A stretch of DNA of 64,000 nt from CBDHDN01 sp965261585 (GCA_965261585.1 CBDHDN010000058.1:67949-131948); one strand, 5' to 3'. Shown: positions 38,081 through 46,967, numbered from the stretch's first letter. Made by a program: numbers and translations. The notes: generated by a model from the letters alone, not told the origin.

Positions 38081-39367
38081 CTACTTCGGTTGCGATCTTG
38101 CTGTCGCGTCGGCTGTGCGTCTGGTTTCAGCCCTGGCCGCGTCGATATAGGTGAGCTCAGTCTCTTCGAAATCGCCATAGAGAATGCGTAGATACGCCTC
38201 GGGCTGGTTTGGGCAGGCGAAGTCGTCGCCAAGAAATGCGATCGTCGAGACCGGCAGTACGATCTCCTGGGGAACGCCGTAACATCCGGCCTGGGTCAAG
38301 GACATGGCACCCTTGGGGGTCCGTCTTTCGAGCACGGATTGGCCGTTGCTCACGGCGCGCTCGTAGACGCAGAGATCGAGGCGGATTTCGCCTCGCATTC
38401 GATTGCGTTCCCAACGGAACGGCCATGATCCTGGCGGATCGTAGGAGATCGTGAGGTACATTTTGTTCTTCAATACGTCGACGTAGTAGCCATCCCGCTT
38501 GCCGCGTTTGGAGAGAAACTCTATCAAAGAGTCCCATGTCACATCGCCGTCAAGCAAAACCGCGATATCGACGTCGTCCTCCCACGCAAGAAGCGCACCG
38601 TTCTCCCGCACTGCCCCCAGAAGGGTCCCGCCGTCCAGCCAGTGAACGGCGCCCATGTCGCGCAGACAGGTGGCAACATAATAGCCAAGGGTCTTCATGT
38701 GCTCGCGGCAGCACGGAGCCGTATTCAGGCCGAGGCGCTGTACGTAGTAGTTGAACGGGCAGGGGAGGGTTTCTTTGCTACAGCCGAGCCACGTGACGGT
38801 GCCGTCGGCCGACAGCACGAGTTCTCGAATGCCATGCCGTCTCGCAAAGCCCTCAATGTCTCCATTCGCCTGTGCCTTCAGGACCGCCAAATCATGACCA
38901 CCAAGAGGATATTGGCGCCGCACGCCGGTCCACCGGTGCCGTAGAAACCACGTTAGCTCGATTGCCATGGCAGCCGTCAAGACCCCAAGGAGCTTAGCGT
39001 CAGGGAAAGTGTACCCAGCGACGATAGCGGGCAGAATCATCCATAGGCCCGCGTAGTCACCGTGTTTAGCCAGGAACTCGACAATGGGCCGAGGGGCTCC
39101 TGGCCGGAAGTCGACGGCAGGAGCGGCGATGATACCGAACAGCACGGCGATGAAACCGGCCGAAACCACCAAGGCCAGCAAGTCGACGCCGTCTGCCGAA
39201 AACGATATCTCAGCCACCGTGACGGTCGCGAGCCCGGCCGTCGCGAGTGACGTCGACAATGTCGGAAAGTACCAGTTTCGCGGATATTTCAGGAGACGAA
39301 CGAAGGACAGATAGATCACGGAATAAAGTGCAGCGGCAACTAAGAAATCTATCGTTTTGGCGGTCAT
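38081..39367 (-). CDS. Polytopic membrane protein with C-terminal LicD-type nucleotidyltransferase/transferase domain
   Basis: 428 residues. The N-terminal ~155 residues form about five hydrophobic helices (FLVAAALYSVIYLSFV, LALVVSAGFIAVLFGIIAA and LLGVLTAAMAIELTWFL among them). A Cys-rich link follows (GCSKETLPC, then APCCREHM). Then the LicD domain: LDGGTLLGAVRENGALLAWE (GGTLLGxxR) and DDVDIAVL (D-x-D metal site). LicD proteins transfer phosphocholine from CDP-choline to cell-surface glycans. The membrane fusion is unusual for the family. The nearby methyltransferases support choline-type chemistry. The substrate is not known. Confidence 0.75.
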   Translation of the reverse strand: MTAKTIDFLVAAALYSVIYLSFVRLLKYPRNWYFPTLSTSLATAGLATVTVAEISFSADGVDLLALVVSAGFIAVLFGIIAAPAVDFRPGAPRPIVEFLAKHGDYAGLWMILPAIVAGYTFPDAKLLGVLTAAMAIELTWFLRHRWTGVRRQYPLGGHDLAVLKAQANGDIEGFARRHGIRELVLSADGTVTWLGCSKETLPCPFNYYVQRLGLNTAPCCREHMKTLGYYVATCLRDMGAVHWLDGGTLLGAVRENGALLAWEDDVDIAVLLDGDVTWDSLIEFLSKRGKRDGYYVDVLKNKMYLTISYDPPGSWPFRWERNRMRGEIRLDLCVYERAVSNGQSVLERRTPKGAMSLTQAGCYGVPQEIVLPVSTIAFLGDDFACPNQPEAYLRILYGDFEETELTYIDAARAETRRTADATARSQPK

Positions 39368-39501
39368 AAGTCGTTGTTACCTATACGGTCTCTATCATGC
39401 TGCACGAATCGGGTCTTACCAGACATGAGACCGTGGGTGCGGCGGCCCGGCTGCTCCCAAACGCTCCGCCAGATTTGAAGTCGGTGGCCGGTCGAATTCG
39501 G

Positions 39502-40759
39502 TTATTGCCAACTCGTGAAATCGCCCATCACCCCCGGCCCTGAAGGGTGCCTTCTTGAAGCAAATTTTGCCCTTGCAGGCGGACCGCGATCAAGCTGAAG
39601 GGGCCGTCGGGTCTCCCGGCGCCCCGTGGCGCGTTCGAGCACGCGCATCCGACTGAACAGACCGTCGCGATCGACGTAGCAGCCCTGCAGGTGCCGCGGG
39701 CCGCGGGCCGCTCGCCGCATCGAAAGCGGTGCGGCCGTGCAGCACGCGCCGGTTATCGATTGCGACCAGGTCGCCTGCGGCAAATCGGTAACGCAGCTCG
39801 AACCGGGGATCCCGGATCAGCGCTGCCAGCCCGCGATGCGCGCGATAAACTTCGAGCATGCGGTCGGCCGGCACGTTCAAGGGGCCCACTACGGGGGTGT
39901 TGAAGCGCAGCTCATCGATGTTGCCGTCGCCGTCGAGACCGATGGCGGGCGCGCGGTAGCGGGCGTCCGTCTCTTCGTCCTCGTAGCCAAAATCAAGTGG
40001 GACCGTGGCGAGAACCTCGAACGCCGATGGATCCATCGACCGAAGCGCTTGCACCACGTTGAACCCGTCCACCAACACCGATTCACCGCCCGTCGCGTCG
40101 TTGCGTAGGCAGTGCAACAGCTGGTAGCCGGGCGGCAGTTCGTAGTACGGCAGGTCGGTGTGGCAGTGCAGGTGAAGGGCGGTATATGCGCTGCTGTTCG
40201 GCCGTGGCACCGATGCCACGTCGAAGTGTCTGCCGAAGTTTGACCGGCGTGGGAGGCCGATCCGCTCCGCAACCCGCAGGGCCTGTCGTTCCTGCACGGG
40301 CACACCGTGCATCATGCAGACGCCGTGGCTCCGCAGGGCACGCAGGTAGGACAACAGGGCCGCGTCGTCTCCCATGACGTCGTCATGAGTGAACGTCGGC
40401 ATGACCAGGGCCGCGTCCCACAGGACCCTGGCAGACGGCCCGGCGCGCCGCCGTGAATAACAATGCTGCAAGAGCCATGTGGCTTCGTAGGTGCTGGTGT
40501 GGCCGCCGTTCTCCCAGATCACGTGAAGGCTGCCATCCGCAGCCGTCTCAGCGCTCAGCGCCCTGATATCCTCCGGCACGCCAAGCAGGTCGAATGTCCG
40601 CTCCTTTGTCTCGGGGTGACGGCACTGCAAACACCGGCAATTATCGCGCAGCCAAATATAGTGGTACTCGCTGTCGCCATCGGCATCCCAAGCGACTCGT
40701 ATCGAAGTTTCTCCAAGTTCGACGGTGCTGACTCGACAGACGGGAGACGAGTCTGACAT
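39502..40759 (-). pseudogene. Gamma-butyrobetaine hydroxylase-like Fe(II)/2OG dioxygenase, C-terminal frameshift
   Basis: Natural start MSDSSPVCRVSTVELGE at 40759. The N-terminal zinc-binding-type domain has WLRDNCRCLQCRHPETKER. The dioxygenase core has the iron ligands HTD (CHTDLPYYE) and His (RRVLHGRTAF). Directly after this the 7-bp unit GCGGGCC is tandemly doubled (39696-39709), shifting the frame: translation ends at 39590 in a false Arg-rich tail, while the true ending RHLQGCYVDRDGLFSRMRVL continues in another frame to 39502. An in-frame extension upstream (from 40873) is copied from the methyltransferase gene. Relatives hydroxylate gamma-butyrobetaine or trimethyllysine in carnitine synthesis. 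Confidence 0.75.
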
Positions 40760-40769
40760 CGCATCCCAT

Positions 40770-41220
40770 TCCAGACCGATCGAGACCCGCGTATCACTGT
40801 TTGTCGCCGAGGTCGCCGCGTAGTTCTCGTAGTCCACAGATCGAGACCGTTGCTGTAGATCGATAGATCTCATCTCCGCTCCCAATGACCGTCTCTCCCA
40901 ACTCTTCTTGGACGTCGCGCCGGCGATGCCGAGCCCGGGTGACGGCGACAAGCCGTGCTCCGGCCGGAAGCATGGCAAGCCTTCTTGGATCCGGCCTTCC
41001 GGCGGTCCGAGCGAAAGCCCTCGGACGGTTGCTACCTCGACGAGGTGAGCACCGCGCTTGGTGCCCCCAGAGTGAGCCGAGGTATCTCAGACGACTCCAA
41101 CCGAGTCCCCTGAGAAGCTAGCAGAGACCGGCATCGAGCGATAGGTTGGCGACCCCCCGGGAGATTTTCTGCGGCGTGACCAAGCCGATCGACGAACTCC
41201 GTGGCACTCTCGCGGCGGTC
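40770..41220 (-). repeat. Diverged inverted repeat, arm 1 (in front of the dioxygenase)
   Basis: About 450 bp, the inverted partner of 41971-42430. Identical blocks include 41201-41220 with 41971-41990 (20 bp) and 41123-41146 with 42045-42068 (24 bp); the start region ATGAGATCTATCGATC is shared too. Most of the 464 bp between 40874 and 41337 is otherwise gene-free. This arm carries a copied methyltransferase 5' end whose frame (MRSIDLQQRSRSVDYENYAA) runs into the dioxygenase. Homology stops at TCTGGA (40770). Confidence 0.85.
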
Positions 41221-41337
41221 TTTCGGGCGCGGCATGTGAAGCTGCGGCCAGGTTGGCCGCAGCTTCCGCCGGCTTTACGCGCCTACGAGATCTATGAGCC
41301 GAAGGCGTAGCCGATCTGACGCAGCCCGGCGCTCGGT

Positions 41338-41667
41338 TCAGAACTGCTGCGGAAAGGCTCGAACGCAGTTCCTGACAGCGGAATTGTTGACGGGCACGTC
41401 CGGGAGCAGATCGACAATAGAGGCCCGCGCCAGATCGGTCCGCTCTGTTCGTGCGGTCGGGGCTGCATGCTCACCAGAAGCCACCAGTTGGCTGGCGTTG
41501 GCCACACAGTAAGCGACGTCGCGATCGGACGCAGCGGCGGCCGCGATCGCTGTCGCGCTGCCGTTCGTGGTTAGTGGTCCGACCCAGAAGCCAAGGATCA
41601 GAATCAAGATGGCACCAACGACGGCGCCCCAGACGTATTTGCCCCAGTGGGCCTTGAGCTCTTCCAT
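41338..41667 (-). CDS. Small membrane-anchored protein of unknown function
   Basis: 109 residues starting MEELKAHWGKYVWGAVVGAI, with one transmembrane helix (~12-33) and an extracytoplasmic part having two Cys (VAYCVANASQLV and VRNCVRAF) that could form a disulfide. The pattern, a short amphipathic N-terminus, one helix with a Gly/Trp-rich end and a small Cys-paired domain, looks like a real gene of a common but uncharacterised alphaproteobacterial type. It lies between the arms of the inverted repeat. Confidence 0.65.
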   Translation of the reverse strand: MEELKAHWGKYVWGAVVGAILILILGFWVGPLTTNGSATAIAAAAASDRDVAYCVANASQLVASGEHAAPTARTERTDLARASIVDLLPDVPVNNSAVRNCVRAFPQQF

Positions 41668-41787
41668 GTCACGCGGGATCCTCTCACTGACAAACGGAGA
41701 GGGAGTGTATGATGAGCCGTTGGTCCTCGTATACGCTCTTGACCGAAGGGAGATTCGCGACTGACCCGGCTTCCGTCCGTCGCTACC

Positions 41788-41943
41788 ATGGGCAGTCTCT
41801 TGACCATCCTCGGCCGGCTGCTTTGCCTGCTCGGCCTACACAAGTTCCGCGTCATCGACGTGACCCTCGGCTTTGGCCCCAGCGGCGGCGTGGCGAAGCT
41901 CGAATGCGAGCGGTGCCACCATTCGACCACTCGCAGATCCTAG
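41788..41943 (+). CDS. Small Cys-pair (zinc-ribbon-like) protein
   Basis: A 51-residue frame: MGSLLTILGRLLCLLGLHKF, then a short strand region and CERCHHSTTRRS at the end. The plan, a hydrophobic LCxxxGxHKF start and a C-terminal CxxC, is that of tiny DUF1660-like proteins found in phage and alphaproteobacterial genomes. There is no clear ribosome-binding site (CGTCGCTACC precedes the ATG), so confidence is moderate. It lies inside the loop of the inverted repeat. Confidence 0.45.
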   Translation: MGSLLTILGRLLCLLGLHKFRVIDVTLGFGPSGGVAKLECERCHHSTTRRS

Positions 41944-41970
41944 ATGTTTCTATGGGGGCCGGCCCCGAGC

Positions 41971-42430
41971 GACCGCCGCGAGAGTGCCACAAGGTTCGTA
42001 GGTCGGCCCGGTTCCGCCGCAGAAATCTCTCACGGGGCCGCCAGCCTATCGCTCGATGCCGGTCTCTGTTACCGTCTCGGCGACTCGGTCGGAGTCATCT
42101 GAAGAACCTCGGCTCAGTCCGAGGGCGCCAAGCGCAACGCTAGCCTCGACAAGGCGGGCACTAGTCCACGGCCCAGGCTTTCGCTCGGACAGCCGGAAGG
42201 CCGGATCGAAAAGGCGTGTCGTGCCGCTGACCGGAGGATGGCTTATCGCCGTCACCCGGGGCGAAGCATTGTCGGCGCGGCGCGCAAGGAAAAGTTGGGA
42301 GAAACGGCCGTTGAATGTGGAGATGAGATCTATCGATCCACGGCAAGGCTTGGCTCGATCGGCGGACTACGAGAATTACGCCGCGACCTCGGCGACATAC
42401 AATGATACGCGGGTCGCGATCGGTCTGGAG
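41971..42430 (+). repeat. Diverged inverted repeat, arm 2 (5' region of the methyltransferase)
   Basis: Partner of arm 1. It covers the ~350 bp upstream of the methyltransferase and its first ~36 codons, up to CGGTCTGGA at 42429. Because the methyltransferase frame continues sensibly past this point (IILGCLASTNGRRLDRQVVL), this arm is probably the original and arm 1 the truncated copy. The part of 41668-42322 outside the small gene holds only this arm and no other feature I can support. Confidence 0.85.
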
Positions 42431-43192
42431 ATCATTCTCGGATGTCTCGCGTCGACCAATGGCCGGCGGCTCGATCGGCAAGTCGTGCTGGATGGCGGTT
42501 GCGGGACCGGCAACTACTTGGCGGCCCTCGGCGGCCTCATCGGCTTCGGCCATGGCATCGAAATCAACGAGGGAATGTTGGCCGAGGCGAGTGCAAGGTT
42601 GCGACACAGGCCCAACGTTTCCCTCGCCCATGGAGATCTGACCAGGCTCCCCTACGACGCGAACTTCTTCGATGGGATGATGTGCAACCAGGTCTTGCAT
42701 CATTTGGATCAGAAGACCGCGTCGAGACCGTTCCCAAGGGTCCGGTTGATGCTCGCCGAGGCCCATCGTGTGGTTCGTCCCGGGGGGGTTATTATTCTGA
42801 ATACCTGCGCGCGAGAGCAGTTGTTCGAGGCCTTCTGGTGGGCCGACCTCATCCCCGAAGCGGTCGGGCGCATGGCGGCACGCATGCCCGCCATCGATCA
42901 GACGATCGAGATGCTGGTGGCGGCCGGCTTCGGCATCGGCGGTGTGGTCGCGCCCCTGCACGACATTCTTCAGGGACCTTCCTATCTCGATTCGGAAGGC
43001 CCGCTCAAGGCGTCCTTCCGCACCGGCGATTCGACTTGGGCGCTGGTCTCGGACGGGGAGCTGGCGCGCGCCACGGATCGTATCCGCGATATGAACCGGG
43101 ACGGGAGCATCCACGCTTACCTCGCGGAGCGCGAGCAACGCCGCCGCCGGGTCGGCCAGACGACATTCGTTTTCGCGCGTAAGCTCGGCTGA
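42323..43192 (+). CDS. Class I SAM-dependent methyltransferase
   Basis: 289 residues from ATG 42323 (MRSIDPRQGLARSADYENYA), preceded by GTGGAG. Motif I is VVLDGGCGTGNYLAALG, with the acidic motif II in GHGIEINEGMLAEA and HGDLTRLPYDANFFDGMMCN as motif IV-type region. The C-terminal third (LIPEAVGRMAARMPAIDQTI) is less conserved. A longer frame to 42056 has no sensible protein. It overlaps the next methyltransferase by one base, so the two are coupled. The substrate is unknown; context suggests an amine. Confidence 0.8.
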   Translation: MRSIDPRQGLARSADYENYAATSATYNDTRVAIGLEIILGCLASTNGRRLDRQVVLDGGCGTGNYLAALGGLIGFGHGIEINEGMLAEASARLRHRPNVSLAHGDLTRLPYDANFFDGMMCNQVLHHLDQKTASRPFPRVRLMLAEAHRVVRPGGVIILNTCAREQLFEAFWWADLIPEAVGRMAARMPAIDQTIEMLVAAGFGIGGVVAPLHDILQGPSYLDSEGPLKASFRTGDSTWALVSDGELARATDRIRDMNRDGSIHAYLAEREQRRRRVGQTTFVFARKLG

Positions 43193-43959
43193 TGAGCGTG
43201 CCGGCAGAGGCCACCCGGTACAGCCGGCGCAGCATCCTGCGTTCAGAAAGAATGTATGGCGAGGGCTTTCAGAGCCCCGGCGGGCTCGACGCCGTCAGGG
43301 GCTTCTGTGGCAGGTTGCGCATGCGCCGGGGGATGAAGATCCTCGAGGTCGGCAGCGGTCTGGGAGGCTCGGCCTTCCATCTCGCCGAGGCCTACGGCGC
43401 CGACGTTCTCGGGCTCGACTGCTCGTCGGAGATGGTGGCGCTGTGCAGCGAGCGCCAACAGAAAAAATGCCTGCCCAACGTCTCGTTCCGCCAGGGCGAC
43501 ATCCGGACGGGCGATCTCGAAAAAGGCGCCTTCGATCTCGTGTGGACACGCGACTGTGTTCTCTACCTACCCGAAAAGAGCTGCGTTTGGAGCAACGTCT
43601 ACACGGCGCTGAAGCCGGGAGGACAGCTGTTCGTCACCGACTTCTGCCGGGGCGCCGAGGCGCTTTCCGACGAATTAGAGACTTATCTCGAAGAGTGTCG
43701 ATACTACCTGCAGGCCCTCGACGAATACGTGCGGACGCTGGAAGCCGCGGGGTTCGGACAGGTCCACATGGAGGACATCACAGCGGCATTCGTCGATGAC
43801 CTGCGCCAGGAACAAAGGCGGCTCGTCGATGACCGGGACGCCTTCCTTGGGGAGTTCGACGAAGACGACTACGAATATCTGATGACCCGCTGGGACAAGA
43901 AGATCCGCTTCTGCGAACACGGCGACCTCAAATGGGGACTGTTTGTTGCTGCGAGATGA
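43192..43959 (+). CDS. Phosphoethanolamine N-methyltransferase-like methyltransferase
   Basis: 255 residues starting MSVPAEATRYSRRSILRSER. MYGEGFQSPGGLDAVRGF followed by MKILEVGSGLGGSAFHLAEA closely follows the YGEGFxSxGG... plan of phosphoethanolamine/sarcosine N-methyltransferases. LVWTRDCVLYLPEKSCVWSN and GGQLFVTDFCRG are the later motifs. If active on phosphoethanolamine it would make phosphocholine, a donor precursor for the LicD-type protein nearby (inference). It overlaps the preceding gene (TGATG). Confidence 0.75.
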   Translation: MSVPAEATRYSRRSILRSERMYGEGFQSPGGLDAVRGFCGRLRMRRGMKILEVGSGLGGSAFHLAEAYGADVLGLDCSSEMVALCSERQQKKCLPNVSFRQGDIRTGDLEKGAFDLVWTRDCVLYLPEKSCVWSNVYTALKPGGQLFVTDFCRGAEALSDELETYLEECRYYLQALDEYVRTLEAAGFGQVHMEDITAAFVDDLRQEQRRLVDDRDAFLGEFDEDDYEYLMTRWDKKIRFCEHGDLKWGLFVAAR

Positions 43960-44125
43960 CCCCCGGCAGGGCCCTTCCTGCTCCGTTCAAACGGCTTGGT
44001 GACGGGGCGTACTGTTGTCTGGGCTTCATCAGCGGCCGCCCCGTGGCTCACAAGTCAACGTGTATCCGGGGTGAGGCGCACGCGGATCTGCCGTCCGGCC
44101 TATGTCGCGCGATATTGCGCCGGCG

Positions 44126-45001
44126 TCAGATCGTGGGCGTGTCGGGCTTCGGCATGCCGACGATGTGGATGCCGCAGTCGACGTAGTGCACGCTCCCCGT
44201 GACGCCGGCCGACAGATCCGACAGCAGATAGAGGCTGGCGCCGCCCAGGTCACCCAACGTGACGCTGCGTTGCAGCGGCGCATTCTCGCGGCTGTAGCTG
44301 TAGACTTGGCGCGCGGCGCCGACGGCGGAGCCGGCCAGGGTCCGCATCGGCCCGGCGGAGATCGCGTTCACCCGGATACCCGACGGCCCCAGATCAACGG
44401 CCAGGTAGCGCACGCTGGCCTCCAGTGCCGCCTTGGCGACGCCCATGACGTTGTAGTGCGGCATCACCCGCTCGGCGCCGTGGTAGGTCAGCGTCAACAA
44501 GCTGCCGCCGTCGGCCATGAGCCGGCGGGCGCGCTGGGCGATGGCGGTGAAGGAATAGCACGACACCGTCAGGGTGCGCTGGAAGTTGTCCTGCGTCGTA
44601 TCGACGTAGCTGCCGCGCAGCTCGTCCTTGTCGGAATAGGCGATGGCGTGCACGACGAAGTCGAGCCCGCCCCAACTACTCTCCAATTCGCCGAAGACGC
44701 TGTCCAGGCTGGTCGGATCCTCGACGTCGCAGGGGAACGTGGCCGCGGAATCGAGTTGCTTGGCCAGCGGCTGGACGCGGCGGCCGAGGGTATCGTTCTG
44801 ATAGGTGAAGGCCAGCGCCGCGCCGTGCCGATGCGCCGCCTGGGCGATGCCCCAGGCGATCGAGTGGTCGTTGGCAACGCCCATGATGAGGCCGCGTTTG
44901 CCGGCCATCAGCTTGACCGTTTCCGGCATGGCGCCGGCCGCTGCCGATGGCGACGGGTCGGCGGAGCGCAGCTGTGTGCCCGGCACCGCGGCGTCAGCCA
45001 T
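44126..45001 (-). CDS. fabI: Enoyl-[acyl-carrier-protein] reductase (NADH), FabI
   Basis: 291 residues from ATG 45001, eight bases inside the end of fabB. Short-chain dehydrogenase fold: KRGLIMGVANDHSIAWGIAQ (cofactor site), and the catalytic Tyr/Lys in GAERVMPHYNVMGVAKAALE. The last step of each elongation cycle. The first ~25 residues (to MPETVKLMAGKRG) are a low-complexity extension; a start at MPETVKLM is an alternative. Third gene of fabA-fabB-fabI. Confidence 0.93.
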   Translation of the reverse strand: MADAAVPGTQLRSADPSPSAAAGAMPETVKLMAGKRGLIMGVANDHSIAWGIAQAAHRHGAALAFTYQNDTLGRRVQPLAKQLDSAATFPCDVEDPTSLDSVFGELESSWGGLDFVVHAIAYSDKDELRGSYVDTTQDNFQRTLTVSCYSFTAIAQRARRLMADGGSLLTLTYHGAERVMPHYNVMGVAKAALEASVRYLAVDLGPSGIRVNAISAGPMRTLAGSAVGAARQVYSYSRENAPLQRSVTLGDLGGASLYLLSDLSAGVTGSVHYVDCGIHIVGMPKPDTPTI

Positions 45002-46226
45002 CGAAGCGCCGAAAGGCGAGCGTCGCATTCGTGCCGCCGAAGCCGAAGCTGTTCGAGATGACGCAGCTGAGGCCGGCGTCATCGATCCGCTTCGTTGTGA
45101 CCTCGGCATCGCCAACCTCAGGGTCGAGCTGTTCGATATTGGCTGAAGCGGCAACGAAATCGTGTTCGAGCATCAGCATCGAGTAGATCGCCTCATGCGC
45201 CCCGGTCGCCCCCTGGGAGTGGCCGGCGAGCGACTTTGTCGACGAGATGCGCGGCCGATGGGCGCCGAAGACCTCGCGGATCGCCCGGATCTCGGCGAGG
45301 TCGCCGACCGGTGTCGACGTGCCGTGAGCGTTGATGTAGTCGACCGGCGTGTTGCCTAGATTCTTGATCGCCAGCCGCATACAGCGGACGGCGCCCTCGC
45401 CCGACGGTGCGACCATGTCGACCCCGTCCGACGTGGCGCCATAGCCGACCACCTCAGCATAGATCTTGGCGCCGCGGGCGCGGGCATGCTCAAGCTCCTC
45501 GAGCACCACGACGCCGCCGCCGCCGGAGATGACGAAGCCGTCGCGGCCGACGTCGAACGGCCGCGATGCCTGGGTCGGCGCGTCATTGTATTTCGACGAC
45601 AGCGCGCCCATCGCGTCGAACAGCACGCTCAGCGTCCAATGCAGCTCTTCGCCGCCGCCGGCGAAGACAATGTCCTGCTTGTCCCACTGAACCAGCTCGG
45701 CGCCGTTGCCGATACAGTGCGCGCTGGTCGAGCAGGCCGAGCTGATCGAATAGCTGAGGCCGCGCATGTGGAAGGCGGTGGCGAGGTTGGCGGAATTCGT
45801 CGAACACATGGCCTTGGGCACGGCGTAGGGGCCGACCCGCTTCGCGCCCTTGTCGCGCGCGGCGTCGACGGCCGCCACCTGGGCCGAGGTCGACGGTCCG
45901 CCGGAGCCCATGACGAGCCCAGTGCGTTCGTTCGTGACCTCGCGTTCGGTCAGCCCGGCATCGGCAATCGCCTCCTGCATGGCGACGTAGTTATAGGCCG
46001 CGCCGTCGCCCATGAAGCGACGCACCTTGCGGTCGACATGGCTGTCCAAGTCGATGTCGAGGGCGCCGTGGACGTGGCTGCGGAAGCCGCGGTCGCGGTA
46101 TTCCTCGCAAAAAACGATGCCGGAGCGCCCGACGCGCAGACTCTCCGTTACCTCGGCCTTGTTGTTGCCAAGGGGCGAGACGATACCCAAGCCGGTTACG
46201 GCGACGCGGCGAAGCTCAGGGGTCAC
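44994..46226 (-). CDS. fabB: 3-oxoacyl-[acyl-carrier-protein] synthase I, FabB
   Basis: 410 residues from GTG 46226. The active-site Cys is in ISSACSTSAHCIGNGAE, His in NAHGTSTPVGD and the Lys/His pair in STKSLAGHSQGATGAHEAIY. Coupled to fabA by a four-base overlap, so it elongates the unsaturated intermediate made by FabA. Confidence 0.95.
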   Translation of the reverse strand: MTPELRRVAVTGLGIVSPLGNNKAEVTESLRVGRSGIVFCEEYRDRGFRSHVHGALDIDLDSHVDRKVRRFMGDGAAYNYVAMQEAIADAGLTEREVTNERTGLVMGSGGPSTSAQVAAVDAARDKGAKRVGPYAVPKAMCSTNSANLATAFHMRGLSYSISSACSTSAHCIGNGAELVQWDKQDIVFAGGGEELHWTLSVLFDAMGALSSKYNDAPTQASRPFDVGRDGFVISGGGGVVVLEELEHARARGAKIYAEVVGYGATSDGVDMVAPSGEGAVRCMRLAIKNLGNTPVDYINAHGTSTPVGDLAEIRAIREVFGAHRPRISSTKSLAGHSQGATGAHEAIYSMLMLEHDFVAASANIEQLDPEVGDAEVTTKRIDDAGLSCVISNSFGFGGTNATLAFRRFDG

Positions 46227-46744
46227 GCGCTGGCCTTCTGGCCTTCCGGAAACAGTCCGACGCGGAGGTCCTTTGCCTCATAAACGCGCTCACCGTCAAG
46301 CTCGGCATAACCGTCGGCAATGCCCAGGGTGAACGCACGCTTGATCACCTTTCTCACATTGAGGTGGTAGCGCAACAGCTTGGCGCCGGGCCTCACCTCG
46401 CCCGAAAACTTTACTTCGCCGACCGACAGGGCGCGGCCCGGTCCGGGTCGCTTGATCCAACCCAGGAAGAAGCCAAGCAGCTGCCATAGGGCGTCGAGGC
46501 CGAGACAGCCCGGCATCACCGGGTCCGATTCGAAGTGACAGCGGTAGAACCAGATATCGGGATGCACATCCAGCTCGGCGACGATCTCGCCACGGCCATG
46601 GCTGCCGCCGCCGTCGGTGATCTTGACGATGCGGTCGAACATCAGCATGGGCGGCAGCGGCAACCGGGCGTTACCGGGCCCGAACAGATCGCCATGGCCG
46701 CATTTGAGCAGGTCTTCGAAGTCGTAGCTGTTCTGATCGGTCAC
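46223..46744 (-). CDS. fabA: 3-hydroxydecanoyl-ACP dehydratase/isomerase FabA
   Basis: 173 residues from GTG 46744 (MTDQNSYDFEDLLKCGHG). The FabA signature is CHFESDPVMPGCLGLDALWQ with LLGFFLGW. Makes the cis double bond for anaerobic unsaturated fatty acid synthesis. The frame extends upstream into the irr promoter region without looking conserved. First gene of fabA-fabB-fabI, divergent from irr, sharing a 223-bp intergenic region. Confidence 0.94.
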   Translation of the reverse strand: MTDQNSYDFEDLLKCGHGDLFGPGNARLPLPPMLMFDRIVKITDGGGSHGRGEIVAELDVHPDIWFYRCHFESDPVMPGCLGLDALWQLLGFFLGWIKRPGPGRALSVGEVKFSGEVRPGAKLLRYHLNVRKVIKRAFTLGIADGYAELDGERVYEAKDLRVGLFPEGQKASA

Positions 46745-46912
46745 TTTTCTCGAAACTCGAACGGGAAAAATTTGGTGGACTCTAGCGCAGAATGCCAGTC
46801 GCGCAAAGCCGCGCTGATGGTGGCAGCCGCTGCCCGCCTGGTCCAGGCAACGGGCTGCAGGCCGGCGGGTGCTGCCCAAGAATGTTTGTGAACGTAAACG
46901 GTTAACGCATTG

Positions 46913-46929
46913 TTTGGAAGGATTCCTCT
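46913..46929. promoter_or_regulatory. Irr-box-like palindrome upstream of irr
   Basis: TTTGGAAGGATTCCTCT holds a perfect GGAA-GGA-TTCC palindrome and differs from the iron-control-element core TTTAGAA-N3-TTCTAAA mainly at the A/T positions flanking the half sites. It lies 40 bp before the irr start, so it could serve autoregulation, or affect the divergent fabA. Weaker than the site at 47481. Confidence 0.4.
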
Positions 46930-46967
46930 TTATCCGCGCAGCCAGAAGGCCCATATTGATAGAGGAC

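Noticed and set aside
40874..40978. Dioxygenase start at 40978
   Set aside because: This extension is upstream sequence from the inverted repeat; the conserved start is at 40759 and the fused methyltransferase-like start at 40873.
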